Origin: Diabrotica undecimpunctata
Taxonomy: Eukaryota; Arthropoda; Insecta; Coleoptera; Chrysomelidae
Length of the DNA: 64,000 nt
Assembly (NCBI RefSeq): GCF_040954645.1
Contig: NC_092810.1
Coordinates: 69,500,660-69,564,659, forward strand
Reading direction: 5' to 3'
Shown: positions 1 to 12,689 of the stretch, piece after piece
Numbering within the stretch: the stretch's first letter is position 1
Layout: the number at the start of each line of letters is the position of its first letter
Program-made: the position numbers and the translations under genes
The notes under the pieces: model-generated
What the model was told of the DNA's origin: nothing
The model's input: only the letters and a program-made list of their open reading frames with translations
Database searches by the model: none

Positions 1-3000
1 ACGATACTCTAGTAATTAGAAAATATAATAAATTACTTTTGATCGACATGACATATGTTGCTAAATGGAGGTTATACTTCATCAAAAGTATGAATAGATG
101 TAAAAGCCAAGAGTTCTCGTGGCCTTTGCACATTTATGATATTTTTCACGAATTATTTTTTTTATTACGTTTATTTTCTACCCACAAAACCTAAAACTAT
201 GAAATGAAACCACTTTTCTTCCACAGTTCAATACATTAAACTGACAGAGTGGCCTTATGAAGAACAGTGACTGAAACTGGGAATTTGGAGTCGAACATGT
301 CATAATTTCCTAAACTTCCCATTACCTTAGAGATCGATTTTGTGGGGAACGTTAATAAGCTAATAATGAGAATATTATCTTAAGCTCTTATCTATACTAG
401 CCTCTAATTATTAGCCTGACTTTAAAAGTTTTGATCGAATAATGGATCATGTGGAAAGACTGGGTATACGGCCCATTTCAGTTGAAAAATAATGCAGAAT
501 TATTCGAATAAATATAGATGAAGATAACATATTCACAGTATGGAAAACGAAAGACTATCCAAAAGATACACAATTACACTCCAAAAATGTTTACCCTTCA
601 GTAATACCCTTTTTGAAGACGGAACAGGACAAGCTTGTACCTGTAATGAAGAAGAAGAATTATTCAAATTCATATTGAAAATGACTTTATCAACATGGAG
701 TATAAGTTTTCCCTCGAAATCAATTAAAGATTAACAACAAGAAATGCAAGCTGACATTTTAAAAGAATATTTTGTACATGTTTAATTTGATTCTAGACGA
801 AACCATAATTATTCTGGATACTGTTCCAACCTAACAGAAAAGTTGCCAATGGTTATTGGAAGAAAGCAGAATTACTCGCTTGGTTAGATAAACAACAATA
901 AATACAAGGAAAATCTGTCAATGGTAAAAAACATAAATGATTTTTTTTAATAGGTCTTCTTCTTTTTCATTTGTCTATGCATATTGCCTGTTTTTGTTCA
1001 ACATTGCCTCTTATTCTGTTCAATAGTTCTTTCTAGATCGCCTAATTTCCTCATGGTTCTATTTTTGTTATCTGTTCCATTCTTGCTTTCCATTTTTCAC
1101 CGACACATTCATGTTTTATATCCTGCAGGAGTTTCTCATCGCATTATCATACTCTCGCAGTTTTATGATATCCAATGGTGCTAGTACAAAAACATGTAAT
1201 TGATGTTGATGATGATTTGATCATAGTAGAACCGGAATAAGTTTACCGCCATATCAATAACAGCCGAGTACGATTTTGGATATGGACTAAGTAAAACGAA
1301 CACGCAGGGTAAAACAATAATAAATGTAATTGTAAGAGTTACATATAACAGTTACTACATAATTCCCTAATAAAAGTAATTCTGCGGAGAAAAGCTGTTA
1401 TTTATATTCACAAGGAAGAAAATACTATGTGGAAACTTGTCGATATTATTCATATAGCCAAATTAATATTAGAGTTGAAGATTTTGCACATTCAGATGAA
1501 ATCCGTTCTTTTATGATCACAAATTTTTAAAGTTTTTCAATAGTAGTATATTTTCATACTTATTCAACATTTGCAATATTTGCTTTGCTTTAAAGCCTCA
1601 TTCAAGACCTTGACAATGAACTTCCCTAATATTTAACTTTAACCAACGCCTTGTATAGACAGACATCGAGCCAAAGTGACAAACCTCTTTTACGAATTGT
1701 TAACCTGCAAGAACGCTTTTGTTATTTTCATTAGCCTTCTCATACAAAAGAATTTCTCAAAGAAAAAACAAATGAGCAAGTACGGTGCCCTTTATGAATG
1801 ACTATCTTCATTCGTAAAGAGGTACTTAAAAGATAACAGCCGTTAAAAGGTAGGCACATGAGATCCAGCCCTGAAGTAGTAGCGCCATTCAGGTAAAGTC
1901 GTCTGTTCTTACCTCGCACTTCTTCAGGGCAATGTTGTCGAATTGATTTTAATATTACCCACAAAAACTGATACATTGGGCTAAAACATATGAATACTAA
2001 TATTAGTAGAATTACTGCATTGAAATGGTGAATAAATCGATATTGAGCCATTAATGTCTGTAATAGAATATTATAAATTCTGCGTTTAATATTCATACAA
2101 CGTAATGTAAATGTTCTTGGTGTCTTTAGTATATTATATGTATTTTTGATTGACTATGGTACAACAGTTAAAATCATGGGTTTGGTTACATTTATTTTTA
2201 ACTGCGAATACTTGGAATCAAAATATCTAAAATCTTACACACAACACGTATGCAAAACACAATGCAGATAAACACAAAGTCTATTTTTTGCTCAATTTAC
2301 GTACTCAGCACAATTACGATACAGTTTTTACACAAACATACAAAATGCACAAAACAGTCCGAATTTGATATTCCTCTGGTAAAAACACCACCCTCAAATT
2401 CTGTACAACAATTATCCAGGTCCAGCATGTCAATTTTGAAATGACATAACCAATAACAAAAAGTTTGGTTACACATTTTTCAGAATTTGTATAATAATCT
2501 TTTTTGAAACGATTTCATGAGTGGAAATCGAAAAGCCAAGCACAGTTAATTAAAAATGTGATTTTCATTACAACTAACAATTGTGGCCTAATCCCATATA
2601 AACATAATATTTGAATGAAAATATATTTACACAATAGGAGTTATTCTGGATTACACAAAAGAAGTTATTCCTTTTCAACCAGGAAAGTACCATTACTTGA
2701 TTGTCATTATTGATGGTATGATACTTAACTTTTTAGCTAGACGTTTATCTTCCAGGAACCTAGTTCTCAGATTAATCCTAGAACTAATTTTATTTCTATG
2801 GTTAACTCTAAGGTCGGTTTAGTAGGCATAGCCAGTAATTAATTAGAGCAAATGTAGTTGAGAGAATCTACAGGTTACTAAATCAAGTCGAGTAAAAGCA
2901 ATCCTTTACACGTAGCCCTTAGACTGTAGTGACCGCTCTATTAGAACAAAAATGTGGTGAAAGAGGCCTACACCACGGATAAAATAGAGTAAGAGAATTT

Positions 3001-4660
3001 ACTGCACTCAACCGTTTACTAGACTCTTCCCGGTAGCTGGACTAAAATGAATCTATTGACATGAGTTAACTAAATGACTCTACCAATCGACTAAACCACT
3101 GGACGTGCCTAAACGAATCTTTGGCTTTTAAATTTTTTATTTTCATTGGAATACTGTCGTTCTTCCTATTCCTGTTTCAGTTGTTTTCATTTTATGCGAT
3201 CCGTTTTTTTAATTGTACCAAAGAGTTGTATTCTTCTGGAACTGTTTCCTTCTAGCATATCTGCTTATACCAAATACACCGTTGGAAAACCAGTTTAAAA
3301 TAATTGATGTTATATTTAATTTGTGATTTATTCCCAATGAGATGTAGTAAAAAGAGCTTACCCCTAATGATATATTATTTTAATTACGTGTGCTAATTCG
3401 ACAAGTTCGCAACGATTCACTATTATACAAATTTATGAAAATTAAGAAGCACAATAGTTTTCAAATTTTAAAATCATATTTTATCAAAAAGCGATGGCCT
3501 CCAGCAAATGTTTTTATTTATTTCTTCAGTTAATCTGGTAAAAACAACTAAATTTGACAACACGGACGTCCTCTTATCGTGGGAGAGAAATCCCAGCAAT
3601 AGGTATTCGAAGAATGCGAATGTCTTAACGCTACCTTATTAGTTATTATCAATAAATTGATCCCTATGCAGGTCGTCCGCTCTGCAGAATCGTACGTTGC
3701 AGGCTGTAAAACTGCATCGCAGGAGACGCACGCCGTTGCAATTTTTTCAGGGGCGCACGTTCATTTGAACCTTAAGAACTGAATATGTACGTCGTTAATA
3801 TGTACTAATTAGTGGCAAATAAAACATCTACTTAAAAAAGTATATTTAAAAGATGGAATGTTATCATGTTCGATAAATTCATACTGGAAACACCTAACGA
3901 CTTTTATTATAATTACAATAGGCAAGAATTCGTTATTAACAATTTAATTGTTTAAATGCTTATAACTAATAAACTAAACAAGAAATACTCTTTTTTCAAA
4001 CCATGTTTTGTTTTTTTTAAACAAACCAAACTTTGAAAAATTAAAATCGGTCCCTTAGACACCAAAATATTGCTTATTATTTATTATTAATACATAAAAA
4101 ATTATCGACTATATCAGACATTTTTACTTATAACTCTGCTCAACGTAGTTCATTTTAAAGCACATCAATTTAAAAGCTTTAAAAATGAATGAATAAAATG
4201 AATTTTGAAAAATTAAATTTTATTAATTGTTGACGAAATTATAAAGTTTAAAATATAGAATTTAGGTATAAAAAACCAATCGAATTTGTTTATGATTTTT
4301 CGGTGGTATGAGATAAAAAAATTTAGTATCATCTAAATGAGGTCTATAGTACTATTGTTTGATAGTACCTACAATGTAAAACAAACATTTTGAGCTTTAC
4401 TAAACTCATTTTGATGCAGTTTTCGCTAAAATACAGTAATTTTAAATTGACCCAGCTGATGTGCGTAACTCGCATCCGGCGCGTCGCTCGAGCGCAACTG
4501 TACTTGCACTTTTTAAAATGTCTATACAAAAAAATTACTTCTGCGTGTCTCGTAGATATCAAATTGTTAATTACTGTTTCTAATCATTTAAAAATTAAAG
4601 GCTTTATAACAAATTCCTGCCCAAAATTAAGATTATCATGTTGAATATTCGGATTCAGCG
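1..4660. other. No recognisable gene or element
   Basis: AT-rich sequence read on both strands. The open frames here are short, have no start context or family motif, and translate to low-complexity or nonsense protein. The 118-codon minus-strand frame at 1740-2096 has no motif I recognise. A slightly GC-richer patch lies at 3660-3780 and another at 4440-4510; I could assign neither. Confidence 0.5.
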
Positions 4661-4793
4661 GGTCAAAAATACATAAAAATCAGTTGTAAAACCTCATGGA
4701 CCTCGATCGGCTATGAAAGCCCCTTTTCCCCCTAGACTTATAAGCAATCGGCCCAGTAACTTGGCAATAAAGGTTTGGTGGTGGTGATGATAT
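4661..4793 (+). repeat. Possible 3' end of a retroposon
   Basis: A GC-richer patch ends in an AATAAA-like signal followed by a (GGT)n/(GAT)n tail near 4770-4790. Short trinucleotide tails of this kind end many RTE and CR1 type non-LTR elements. No coding sequence is visible, so the call rests on the tail alone. Confidence 0.25.
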
Positions 4794-5004
4794 TGCGGTT
4801 TAATATGGTAATATTAGTGTATTTTTTTGTAACAAGTAATACAACTATTTATGTTAGTGTAACTATCTTGAAATAAAACACACTACTAATCTGAAAGCAG
4901 GGTCCAAAAGTAAAGAAATAACGAGAAACGAGAAAGCTGTTTACTTTTTCGACTAATAATCAATATTTACCATACAATTCTATTTCAAAAAGATTTTTTG
5001 TATA

Positions 5005-5040
5005 GGAGCTATAGTGTATTTTTATGTATGAGAGAGTAAT
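5005..5040 (+). repeat. Left terminal inverted repeat of the Sailor-like element
   Basis: The reverse complement of the right end matches from CTATAG at 5009 to GAGAGAGTAAT at 5040 with only a few mismatches. The outer GGAG/GAGC part aligns with a small indel. TA at 5003-5004 is the probable target duplication. Confidence 0.8.
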
Positions 5041-5295
5041 AAAACAATAAATTATGTATGCAAATCCCTAAACTGTTGATACGGGTGACTCAATGAAAAA
5101 CAGATATTTGTCAACAAGTTTACAGAAGTATATAGGAAAACAATTTTAAATTGAGTATGACCACCAGGTATAAAGGTTGGAGCAGAATAGAATACAATAG
5201 TTGTGAGGGTTACTAATCCCTAAATAAGGTTGCCAGTGTCGGAGTGATGGAGGTTAACAGGTACTAATGAATTTGCAAGAAATGTAAGATGTTTA

Positions 5296-5323
5296 TTTTA
5301 TTGGTTATATATAACCAATAAAA
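5296..5323. repeat. Perfect 28 bp palindrome in the transposon 5' region
   Basis: The 28 bases read identically on both strands and centre on TATATA. It lies inside the 5' untranslated region of the Sailor-like element. It could be a binding site or a replication scar; nothing in the sequence decides. Confidence 0.8.
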
Positions 5324-5368
5324 GTTTAATAAGTACCTACCTATTTGCAAAATAAAGTTTAATTCTTT

Positions 5369-5396
5369 AGATAAAATAAAACGTTTTATTTTATCT
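5369..5396. repeat. Second perfect 28 bp palindrome in the transposon 5' region
   Basis: Thirteen-base arms (AGATAAAATAAAA and its complement) meet at a central CG. It begins 45 bp after the end of the first palindrome, in the same untranslated region. Confidence 0.8.
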
Positions 5397-5635
5397 GAAA
5401 TGAGTGCATTCCACGAAGTAAGGGTTTCAACAATCAAACATTTAATTCTTTGATTCCAGGAATCTACGACAGTAATTGACTAGATAATTACCTTCTAAAC
5501 TTATTCCACAGAAAATGTGATAGTGGGTTTTTCCATTTTGTAGGAAGGTCCAAGTGGCGTATTCAAAATTCTTAACAGTTCACTAAAAGTAGGTACTTCA
5601 GTTGCAAGGTGCAGTTTATTGTGTATACTAGTGTT

Positions 5636-6998
5636 ATGGAAAATTTGGAAGTGCCGTGTAAACGCCGAAAAATTGGTCCTCTAACAGTTAATGAAAAAAC
5701 ATTAATATTTAATTGTTTTAAATCATTTACAGACAAACGTTTATGTGAAAGTGTTGATGAGACCGTTGAGTTAGTTAGCAGTACACTTGGTGTTGGGAAA
5801 TCTACGATTTACAGAGTTATTAAAGAAGAGAAATGTGGTAGTTTTCAAATGCCACGTAATGCTCCAGGGAAACCAAAATTTCAAATAGAATATCATTTTA
5901 AAGAAGGACTTCGACGGAAAGTACATGAATTCTTCTTTAGACAAGAATTTCCAACATTGGATAAAGTTCTTGTCTCAGTTCGAGATGATAAGGATTACCC
6001 AGAAATGAGTCGAAGTACGTTATGGAAACTTTTAAAAGAAATAGGCTTCCGCTGGAAAAAGAATCCCAGAAAGTCTATTTTATTAGAAAGAAGCGATATT
6101 GTCATATGGAGAAGACATTTTCTAAGAACCATAAAGGAAATGAGAAACCAAAAAAGAAAAATATTTTATCTTGATGAAACATACGTGAAAACACATTTAT
6201 TTGGTGTATGACGAGGGTCATACACCAAATAAATTTTGGCAGGATGAAACTGTTACAAGTCAAAGGCACGCTTTTGTAAATAACTTATCTACTGGTTTAA
6301 ACCCACCATCAGGAAAGGGGCGCAGGCTGATAATAGTACACATTGGCAGTTCAGACGGTTTTGTTGAAGGTGGTTTATTAACTTTTGAATCAACTCGTAC
6401 CGGTGACTATCATGAAGACATGAACGCTGATGTCTTTCAAGAATGGTTCGAACAAATGATAGATCTTCTTCCTAAGAACTGTGTAATAGTAATGGATAAT
6501 GCAAGTTATCACTCCAGACTTATAGAAGGACTGCCCACAACCAAGTGGTTAAAAAAAGACTTGCAGAATTGGCTGAGTTCAAAAAATATTACGTACCATC
6601 CCGGATCTATAAGAAAGGAACTTTATTCGTTGTGTGCCCTTCATAAAGAAAAATTTTAAAAATACGAAATTGATGAAATTGCCAAAAATCGTGGAATGAC
6701 AGTACTTAGATCCCCACCATATCATTGTGAATTAAACCCGATTGAACTGGTATGGGCACAGATAAAGAGTGAAGTTTCAAGAAAAAATACCACTTTTAAA
6801 ATTCATGATGTTAAACAGTTGTTTTTGGAGGCCGTAAATAATGTAAAACCTGAAAACTGGGAAAAGGCAGTAAATCACACTATTAAAGAAGAGGAAAAAA
6901 TGTGGAAGCTGGACAATATTACTGATAAAATGATCGAGCCAGTTATTATAAATCTTGGTTCTGAAAGTTCATCTTCTGAATCTGATTTGGATTTGTAA
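5636..6998 (+). pseudogene. DD82E transposase, disrupted
   Basis: A DDE/D transposase that would cut and rejoin the element ends in the nucleus. The start ATG at 5636 (MENLEV) is preferred over an upstream in-frame ATG at 5609 because a basic segment (KRRK) and the helix-turn-helix domain follow at once. Visible parts in order: an N-terminal helix-turn-helix (about residues 20-65, ending STIYRVIKEE), a second DNA-binding segment (DYPEMSRSTLWKLLKEIG), first catalytic D in YLDETYV (about 6174), GHTPNKFW, second D in VIVMDNASYHS (codon 6495), and third residue E in PYHCELNPIELVWA (codon 6744). It ends in a Ser/Asp-rich tail. Exactly 82 residues separate D2 and E. The frame shifts by one base near 6195-6212 through an inserted inverted copy of downstream sequence, and a TAA at 6657 interrupts the frame between D2 and E. 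No other break is apparent. Confidence 0.85.
6195..6234. repeat. Perfect 18 bp-arm hairpin inside the transposase
   Basis: Arms 6195-6212 and 6217-6234 are exact reverse complements with a four-base loop GAGG. The right arm is native coding sequence (GHTPNK). The left arm is extra relative to the expected DETYV-N-EGHTP joint and creates the frameshift. Confidence 0.85.
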
Positions 6999-7309
6999 CA
7001 AGTAGCTGTAAGTTTTATATTAATATTTTTATTCATCTATTTAACATACCTTAGACGGTTTTAAAAACTCTTTTTCTCTGTAATTTTTAATAATTGAAAA
7101 AAATGTGAATTTTTAAAACCCTTTTTAATGTAGGCCAGTCAGTTCTAATATAGTGTGTGATAAAAGAGGTCACTTTTGTTTACATACACATATAACACTT
7201 TATAACACTGAAATAATTCATTTATTTTTTACAATTATTTAAAGTAATTTTTCAATTAATCTTGAGCACGCCCATGGGGTGGTCGGAGCTACCAGTTAAA
7301 ATTATGCTA

Positions 7310-7347
7310 ATTACTCTCTCGTTCATAAAAATAAACTATAGTTGCTC
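7310..7347 (-). repeat. Right terminal inverted repeat of the Sailor-like element
   Basis: Inverse of 5005-5040 with a few mismatches, followed by TA at 7348-7349. Confidence 0.8.
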
Positions 7348-7349
7348 TA

Positions 7350-8090
7350 TTCATGAAAGTATTTAATTCTAAAAGGTAGCTAAACTAAACTAAGTCAGGT
7401 ACTAGAGATAGAAATAACAATCACGAAATGTGTATAAAGTAACTATTAATAGCAAAAACAATAGGAAATATTAACACTTTTGCTTATTAGATTATATTTG
7501 CAGGAATATTAGTAGAAACATTATAACATTCAATTTAATCTTATATTACTGTAACGCCACTGGTTTTTTGTAAAATTAAGTTGTTGGTTCGAGTTGTCTC
7601 AGGGAGAGATATCAAAAAATGGAACATTCAAAGCAGGTTTTTCAATATCAAATGAACTTGCAGATATTCCGGTTCTCTTACATACCTTTCGAATTAATGG
7701 TATTAACTCCATAATTTCTTGATATATACACTTGCCGGTTAAATTTATCATTGAGACTGAATCGCCGAATAAATATCCCCGTTTAATAATTGTTTCTATA
7801 AAACGGTAACAAAAGTGATTGCAACTAATAAAACAATATCAAATTAGCCATATTCAGTGCACAGAAGCTGTGTTTGCACATAATTTTTATATATTTTCAG
7901 TATTTTGTCCATAGTAAAATATTTGTTTACCATAACTAAAATGAATTGATAATAGAAAGACAACTCTGATAGCCATATCCTTTATATTCAGTCCTTTGTA
8001 TTAAGTATACATATTACTATTTTCAGATTTAAACCATACGCCTCACACTCACTCTAAGGGGAAAATTTGATTATCACAGATACCTACAGT
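7350..8090. other. No recognisable content
   Basis: AT-rich spacer between two elements. No open frame, tandem repeat or motif stands out. Confidence 0.5.
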
Positions 8091-8099
8091 ATCAAAAAG

Positions 8100-8915
8100 A
8101 TTGAGCTCTGGTCGGAAAGTTCAGCTTTCTGCAAGGTATTATGAAGATGACAAAGGGAGAATATCTAAACAACTTACGTTTCGCTGATGATATACTTATA
8201 ATAGCTGAAGATCTAGGTATGGCAAGATAGATGGTACAGGAACTCGTTGTGGCTACAGAAAATGTAGGTTTAAATATAAATATCTGGAAAACAAAAATCA
8301 TGACCAATTTGGTACCCAACCAGAACATCAGTAATGGTGGGAAAGAAATAAAACTCGTAGATAGATATAAATACCTGGGACATGAAATTATAATTGGTAG
8401 GGATAACCAGACTCATGAACTGAAGAGAAGAATCGGCCTTTTGCGGGCAGCATTTGGAAAACTGAGAGAAACTTTTAAAAGTGAGCTGCCCACATGACTA
8501 AAGAGAAAGGTATTTGATCAGTGCGTCCTCCCAGTCTTGACGTACGGAGCAGAAACACTTACCTTAACAAAAGCAGCAGCTACCAAACTGAGAGTCACGC
8601 AGAGAAGAATGGAGCGGTCCATGTTAGGAATAACTCTGCGAGACAGAATAACCAACGAAGACATCAGGAGAAGAACCGGAGTGACTGACATCATCGAGAT
8701 GATAGCCAGACTAAAATGGAGATGGGCAGGACACATAGCCAGAATGACAGATGGGCGATGGACAAAGAGGTTATTGGAATGGAGGCCAAGGGAAGACAAG
8801 AGAAGCGTCCGTCGACCACCTACAAGATGGACTGACGATTTAAGAAGACTCAATAAAAACTGAGGAAGAAGCCTATGTTCAGCAGTGGACTCTTGAGGCT
8901 GGATGATGATTATGA
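8100..8915 (+). pseudogene. RTE-like non-LTR retrotransposon, C-terminal half of reverse transcriptase
   Basis: A 5'-truncated retrotransposon copy that would have coded an endonuclease-reverse transcriptase. The polymerase active site FADDILI is readable at about 8179-8200, then an in-frame TAG at 8228, then the thumb region with YKYLGHEI, a stop at 8498, YGAETLTLTK, MERSMLGI, LKWRWAGHIARM and RRPPTRWTDDLRR near the end. These C-terminal blocks are characteristic of RTE-type elements in insects. The copy ends in a short GATGATGAT tail at about 8905. Two in-frame stops make it non-functional. The same family recurs on the minus strand at 42425-43000. Confidence 0.85.
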
Positions 8916-8939
8916 AGATATTCACTCAGACCCAGCTGT

Positions 8940-9330
8940 TTTATATTTTCTAGCAGGTTTTTCGAGATAACACCAGTAGTACAGACAAGTCTGATTCCTT
9001 TCCATTCTTCATCATCTCCTTATTTGTATTCTCAGATCTCAGTACTTGGCCATCTTTTCGTTGCAACACGCAGATTATTGTTGTTCGCTATCGTCACAAC
9101 AATTAGTGGTGCTTGTCTAGTTAAATTATCAACTAGTATGAGATCTTGTCTATTATGTTTCATTGATCGGTCTGTGACCACAGCGCGGTCCCAATATAGC
9201 TTTAAGTTGTCATTATTAAGCATACTCTCAGGAACGTAGTGATAATATGGGAGGTAGTTGGCTTGGGGAAGTCCCAGTTTTGCTATCTCTTGACGAGGGA
9301 CTTTCCTACTGAGTCATGCCGTTCCTTTTA
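8940..9330 (-). pseudogene. Non-LTR element, C-terminal restriction-like endonuclease domain
   Basis: On the minus strand the frame at 9032-9223 reads LKLYWDRAVVTDRS, then HNRQDLILVD and a decayed hydrophobic strand that in relatives reads IDIAIPN, then a Lys-rich end and VLLVLSRKT. This order matches the C-terminal domain, with PD...D type restriction-like endonuclease residues, seen at the end of several arthropod non-LTR elements. The catalytic PD has become QD and the second acidic residue is lost, so the copy is dead. No reverse transcriptase is attached on either side. Confidence 0.6.
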
Positions 9331-10590
9331 TTCAGTAAATGCTTGGCCTTTTTCTTTGATTTTCTGGTTCTTCTATTCCATATGTGTTTAATGCAACTCA
9401 CAGATATGTTAAACTTGTGAAGCAATCTGTATTAATTTCTTTGTTAGAAGATTACCTCTTTCTATATTCAGTTGTCTTATCACATATTCGGGAGTTGAAT
9501 AGTGTCGGTGTCAGACCGTTAATCAGTTGTAGATCTTCCTTGTCGGAAACCGGTTTGATATTCCCCGACAATGGTTTTAGTTAGTTGTTGGAATCGTTTG
9601 TTTAGTATGTAAAAGGAAGAACAATACTAGCAATTGTTTTAATACCATGGAAAGAGATATTTATCATCTGAATGTAAAACATATAGATTAAGGAATCGTA
9701 TTAAAATTCTTGCATTAAGATTAGCAATTAAAGAAGCGATTGTAACTTCCACTCAGGAGCTAAGCCAATTTATTGCCCTGCTGATCCAAAAAAAGGCCTC
9801 GAATGTATTAGAATTCTTCAATTAAAGAAATTTTTTAAATATTTTCATAAAAATTGAAAATATATTAGACGTAGATCCTCATCACTTGGCTGTCTTGCTT
9901 GCAGAAATTCAAACGTATATTTTTAAAGAAATATATTTAGTCACTACCTCAGAACTTGCTATAGAAATCAAAGAAAACCTAAATCCACCAAGAAGCACCA
10001 GGATTTGAACTTATTACAGGAGAAAAAACAATTACCCAGCAAAGCAGCAGTTAGGTTAACTAATTTAATTAATGGTGCATGTCGAACTTAAATATATTCC
10101 AAAGTCCATCGTGATTTAGGTGTTAAAATGGTGAAGAAAACTTAGCCAGGTTAAATGAACAATACACCGATACTTCAGCATCTTACCAACCAACATCAAG
10201 TAGTAAGACTGTAAAAGTTCAAATATCTTGATTCAACGTGCTCAAATGAATGTCTACTTCATTAAAAAAAAACGAAGGAGAACAAACTTCTCGATCTAAT
10301 CTAGTGTTGTAGTAATCATTTTACATCAGAACATGTGCGCGAGTGAAGAGTTTTATAACCAACCAGTGCAATTAAAGGACACCAAAAGATAAACTTTAAT
10401 GCATCTGGACAGCGAAAACTGCTTTCTTAGATCAAATTGCTTTCCGAAAGCTAAACTGCAATCTATCAATATTTTACTCACATTTATCATATATGCTTCT
10501 TCTATTCTTTTTCATGTCAGGAAACCTAATAAATACGGCCCTCAGTACCGGGCAGATGTTTGATCATCAGAGCTTGACCGTAAGATCTCA
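9331..10590. other. Unassigned, probably decayed element sequence
   Basis: No family motif found. Open frames are short. The stretch directly before the endonuclease relic at 10600 may be the 5' part of that element, but no readable gag-like protein remains. Confidence 0.35.
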
Positions 10591-10599
10591 CAGCTTGAC

Positions 10600-11470
10600 A
10601 TGAGAAAGACTGAATTGCATATTAGAACATGGACAAACACTTTTTGCGGCAGGTAAACTCGATAGTGCGATAAACGAAATACTTGGTCTAATATTAATAA
10701 GCTGGGAATCATGTGTGAGAAAAATGGAACATCTTTTATTATTTAGGAAATAGTCATCCAAACCATGGAAATAATGTAGATTTTATCGTGAGTAAAAGTA
10801 TAAAAAGATCCATACGTAATGTTGTCGGGTATTCAGATAGAGTTATTCTTCTGCAAATAAACTCCAAACCAGTCAATATATTATTAATATTATTCAGGTA
10901 TATGTACCTGAACCTGCATCTCTAAAGCCTCAAGATATTACTATGATATGTAATCGGCGATTTCAATGCCAAAGTTGTAGAAGGTAAAGTTGATAATCTA
11001 CTGTATCCTCGACGGATATACAAGTGGAGATAACCCTAAGAGAGATTACATATTAATCAATCGGAGGATATTAAAACACTATTAAACAAGTTGCGACTTA
11101 TCCAAGTGCTGACATAGACTGCGACCACAACCTTCTGATTGCTGATTTTCAATTTAAACACAAAATACTACCGAAAAAATCAATAACCCAATAGGTACTA
11201 TAGACAAAATGGAATCTGAACTGGCAGAACTATGTACAAGCTACAACCCACGGCAATTCGATTGTCTGGATGATATATGGAACAACATAAGACATAACAT
11301 TCAAACAGCTTCTTATAACCTGCTTAAACCAGAAACAAAAAAGAAAAATAAATCATGGATGACCGATGAGATATTCTGCATTATGGAGTCTAAAAGGATA
11401 GCCAAAATACAACAGCAACATTAAAAGAATTCGGAACTAAACAGAATTATTAAACAAAAAGGAGAGTCTA
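10600..11470 (+). pseudogene. RTE-like non-LTR element, apurinic endonuclease half
   Basis: Pieces of the N-terminal APE-type endonuclease can be followed through several frames: an ELHIRTW start that shifts frame to LFAAGKLD (10610-10680), GNNVDFIVSKSIKRS and GYSDRVILLQINSKP (10760-10890), a decayed GDFNAKV near 10960, CDHNLLIADF near 11130, then the linker WNNIRHNIQTA and KNKSWMTDEI (11275-11390). This order is the usual one in RTE-type elements, where the enzyme nicks target DNA to prime reverse transcription. At least four frameshifts and several stops show long decay. The reverse transcriptase domain is missing. Confidence 0.75.
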
Positions 11471-11479
11471 CAACATGCT

Positions 11480-12590
11480 CTGCATGAAGAAGTAAAGTTT
11501 TTAAGACAAAACAAAATGAGACACTTATCAGTGATTTCACTTTGTTGCAGTGGATACATTCTATTTTCTATTTTGCAAAACCGTACAGTCAAATTCAAAG
11601 AGAGTTGCGAGAAATTCTAAGAATATTTTTTACCGAATTATATAGTGCGATATAAAAATTATTTAAGTTTAACCCAGCAAACAATGAATATACAGTAATT
11701 TGGAGTTTGTATTTGCAAAAATTTTATATTATATTTAACATGACTTTAACTTAACTTTATACTGAAATAATGTAAAAACTTGAAAATTCAGCTAACCCAT
11801 TTTCACTATTACCTATAAGGGTGAACATCAAACAAAAAAGATGTTTTAAAAAATAAAAAACAAATTTTCGTGGCAAAAATAATTACTAATACTGATTAAT
11901 ACTTAAATGATAAGTTCGTGTGTGTCTACAGTGACGTAATTCTTTTGTAATACCTGCGATTTCTGGATTGTATCCGCAAATAAATATTAATCTTGTTTAA
12001 TCCCGACATCTCCCTAACTGTTTTGTTAAAATTTATCTCGTTCACATCATTCTATAACGTATACAAACGTGAGATTAAAACAAATATCCGGTATAAGAAA
12101 TAAATATCTTCGGCAATATAAAAAGTCCAATAAAAAGGTAAACCCAATTTGTTCGAGAGTTAAATCGGATTTTCTATGGTTAGAAACATTGTACTTTTAA
12201 TGCTGTGGTAGGTAGGATTAACTGGAGGAAAAGTGTAATTTAAAAATTATGGATTTTTCAATAAGTGTAGGAGTTTACATTCTTGTAATACGGTTTATTT
12301 TGAATTACGGTTTTCGTTATTGCTTTTGATATACGAAATGATAAGCTTATCAAAGATATATTTATTGTCTTTTAGTATGTCAACTATAAAAAGAACAATT
12401 ATACGTCGTATGATGTGATATGTAAAGTTTTATTTTATTTCTGCTTAATGAAAAAAATAAAAATCACCACATTGTAGCAGTAGCATCATTCTGATAGAAA
12501 ACATAATTTACTTTTCTACATCTTGGGAAGATTGTGACTTTAGAATATCCAGTCTACATAATTTCAAAAGAGTTCATTACAAATCTAGAA
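11480..12590. other. No recognisable content
   Basis: AT-rich sequence without coding or repeat signal that I can support. Confidence 0.5.
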
Positions 12591-12689
12591 TGGCTGAGCG
12601 ATTTTGGACTGGAGTGACCATACCCCTATACCATTGCTAGTACTTCTAACAGATCATCCCAGTGATACAAGCATTTTTTAAATCAACGG

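Larger units (their letters stand above)
5005..7347 (+). mobile_element. Sailor-like (DD82E) IS630-Tc1-mariner transposon, near complete
   Basis: A 2.34 kb DNA transposon bounded by imperfect terminal inverted repeats of about 36-38 bp (5005-5040 and 7310-7347), each with TA just outside, the target dinucleotide of this superfamily. It holds one transposase gene on the plus strand with a 5' untranslated region of about 0.6 kb. The spacing between the second and third catalytic acidic residues is 82 residues, which is the hallmark of the group named Sailor (DD82E). The copy is dead: the transposase has a disrupting insertion over the region after the first catalytic D and one in-frame stop. 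A second, far more decayed copy of a related element lies at 40335-40930. Confidence 0.85.

Noticed and set aside
1740..2096. 118-codon minus-strand frame as a host gene
   Set aside because: No recognisable domain, no splice or start context, and no support from neighbours.
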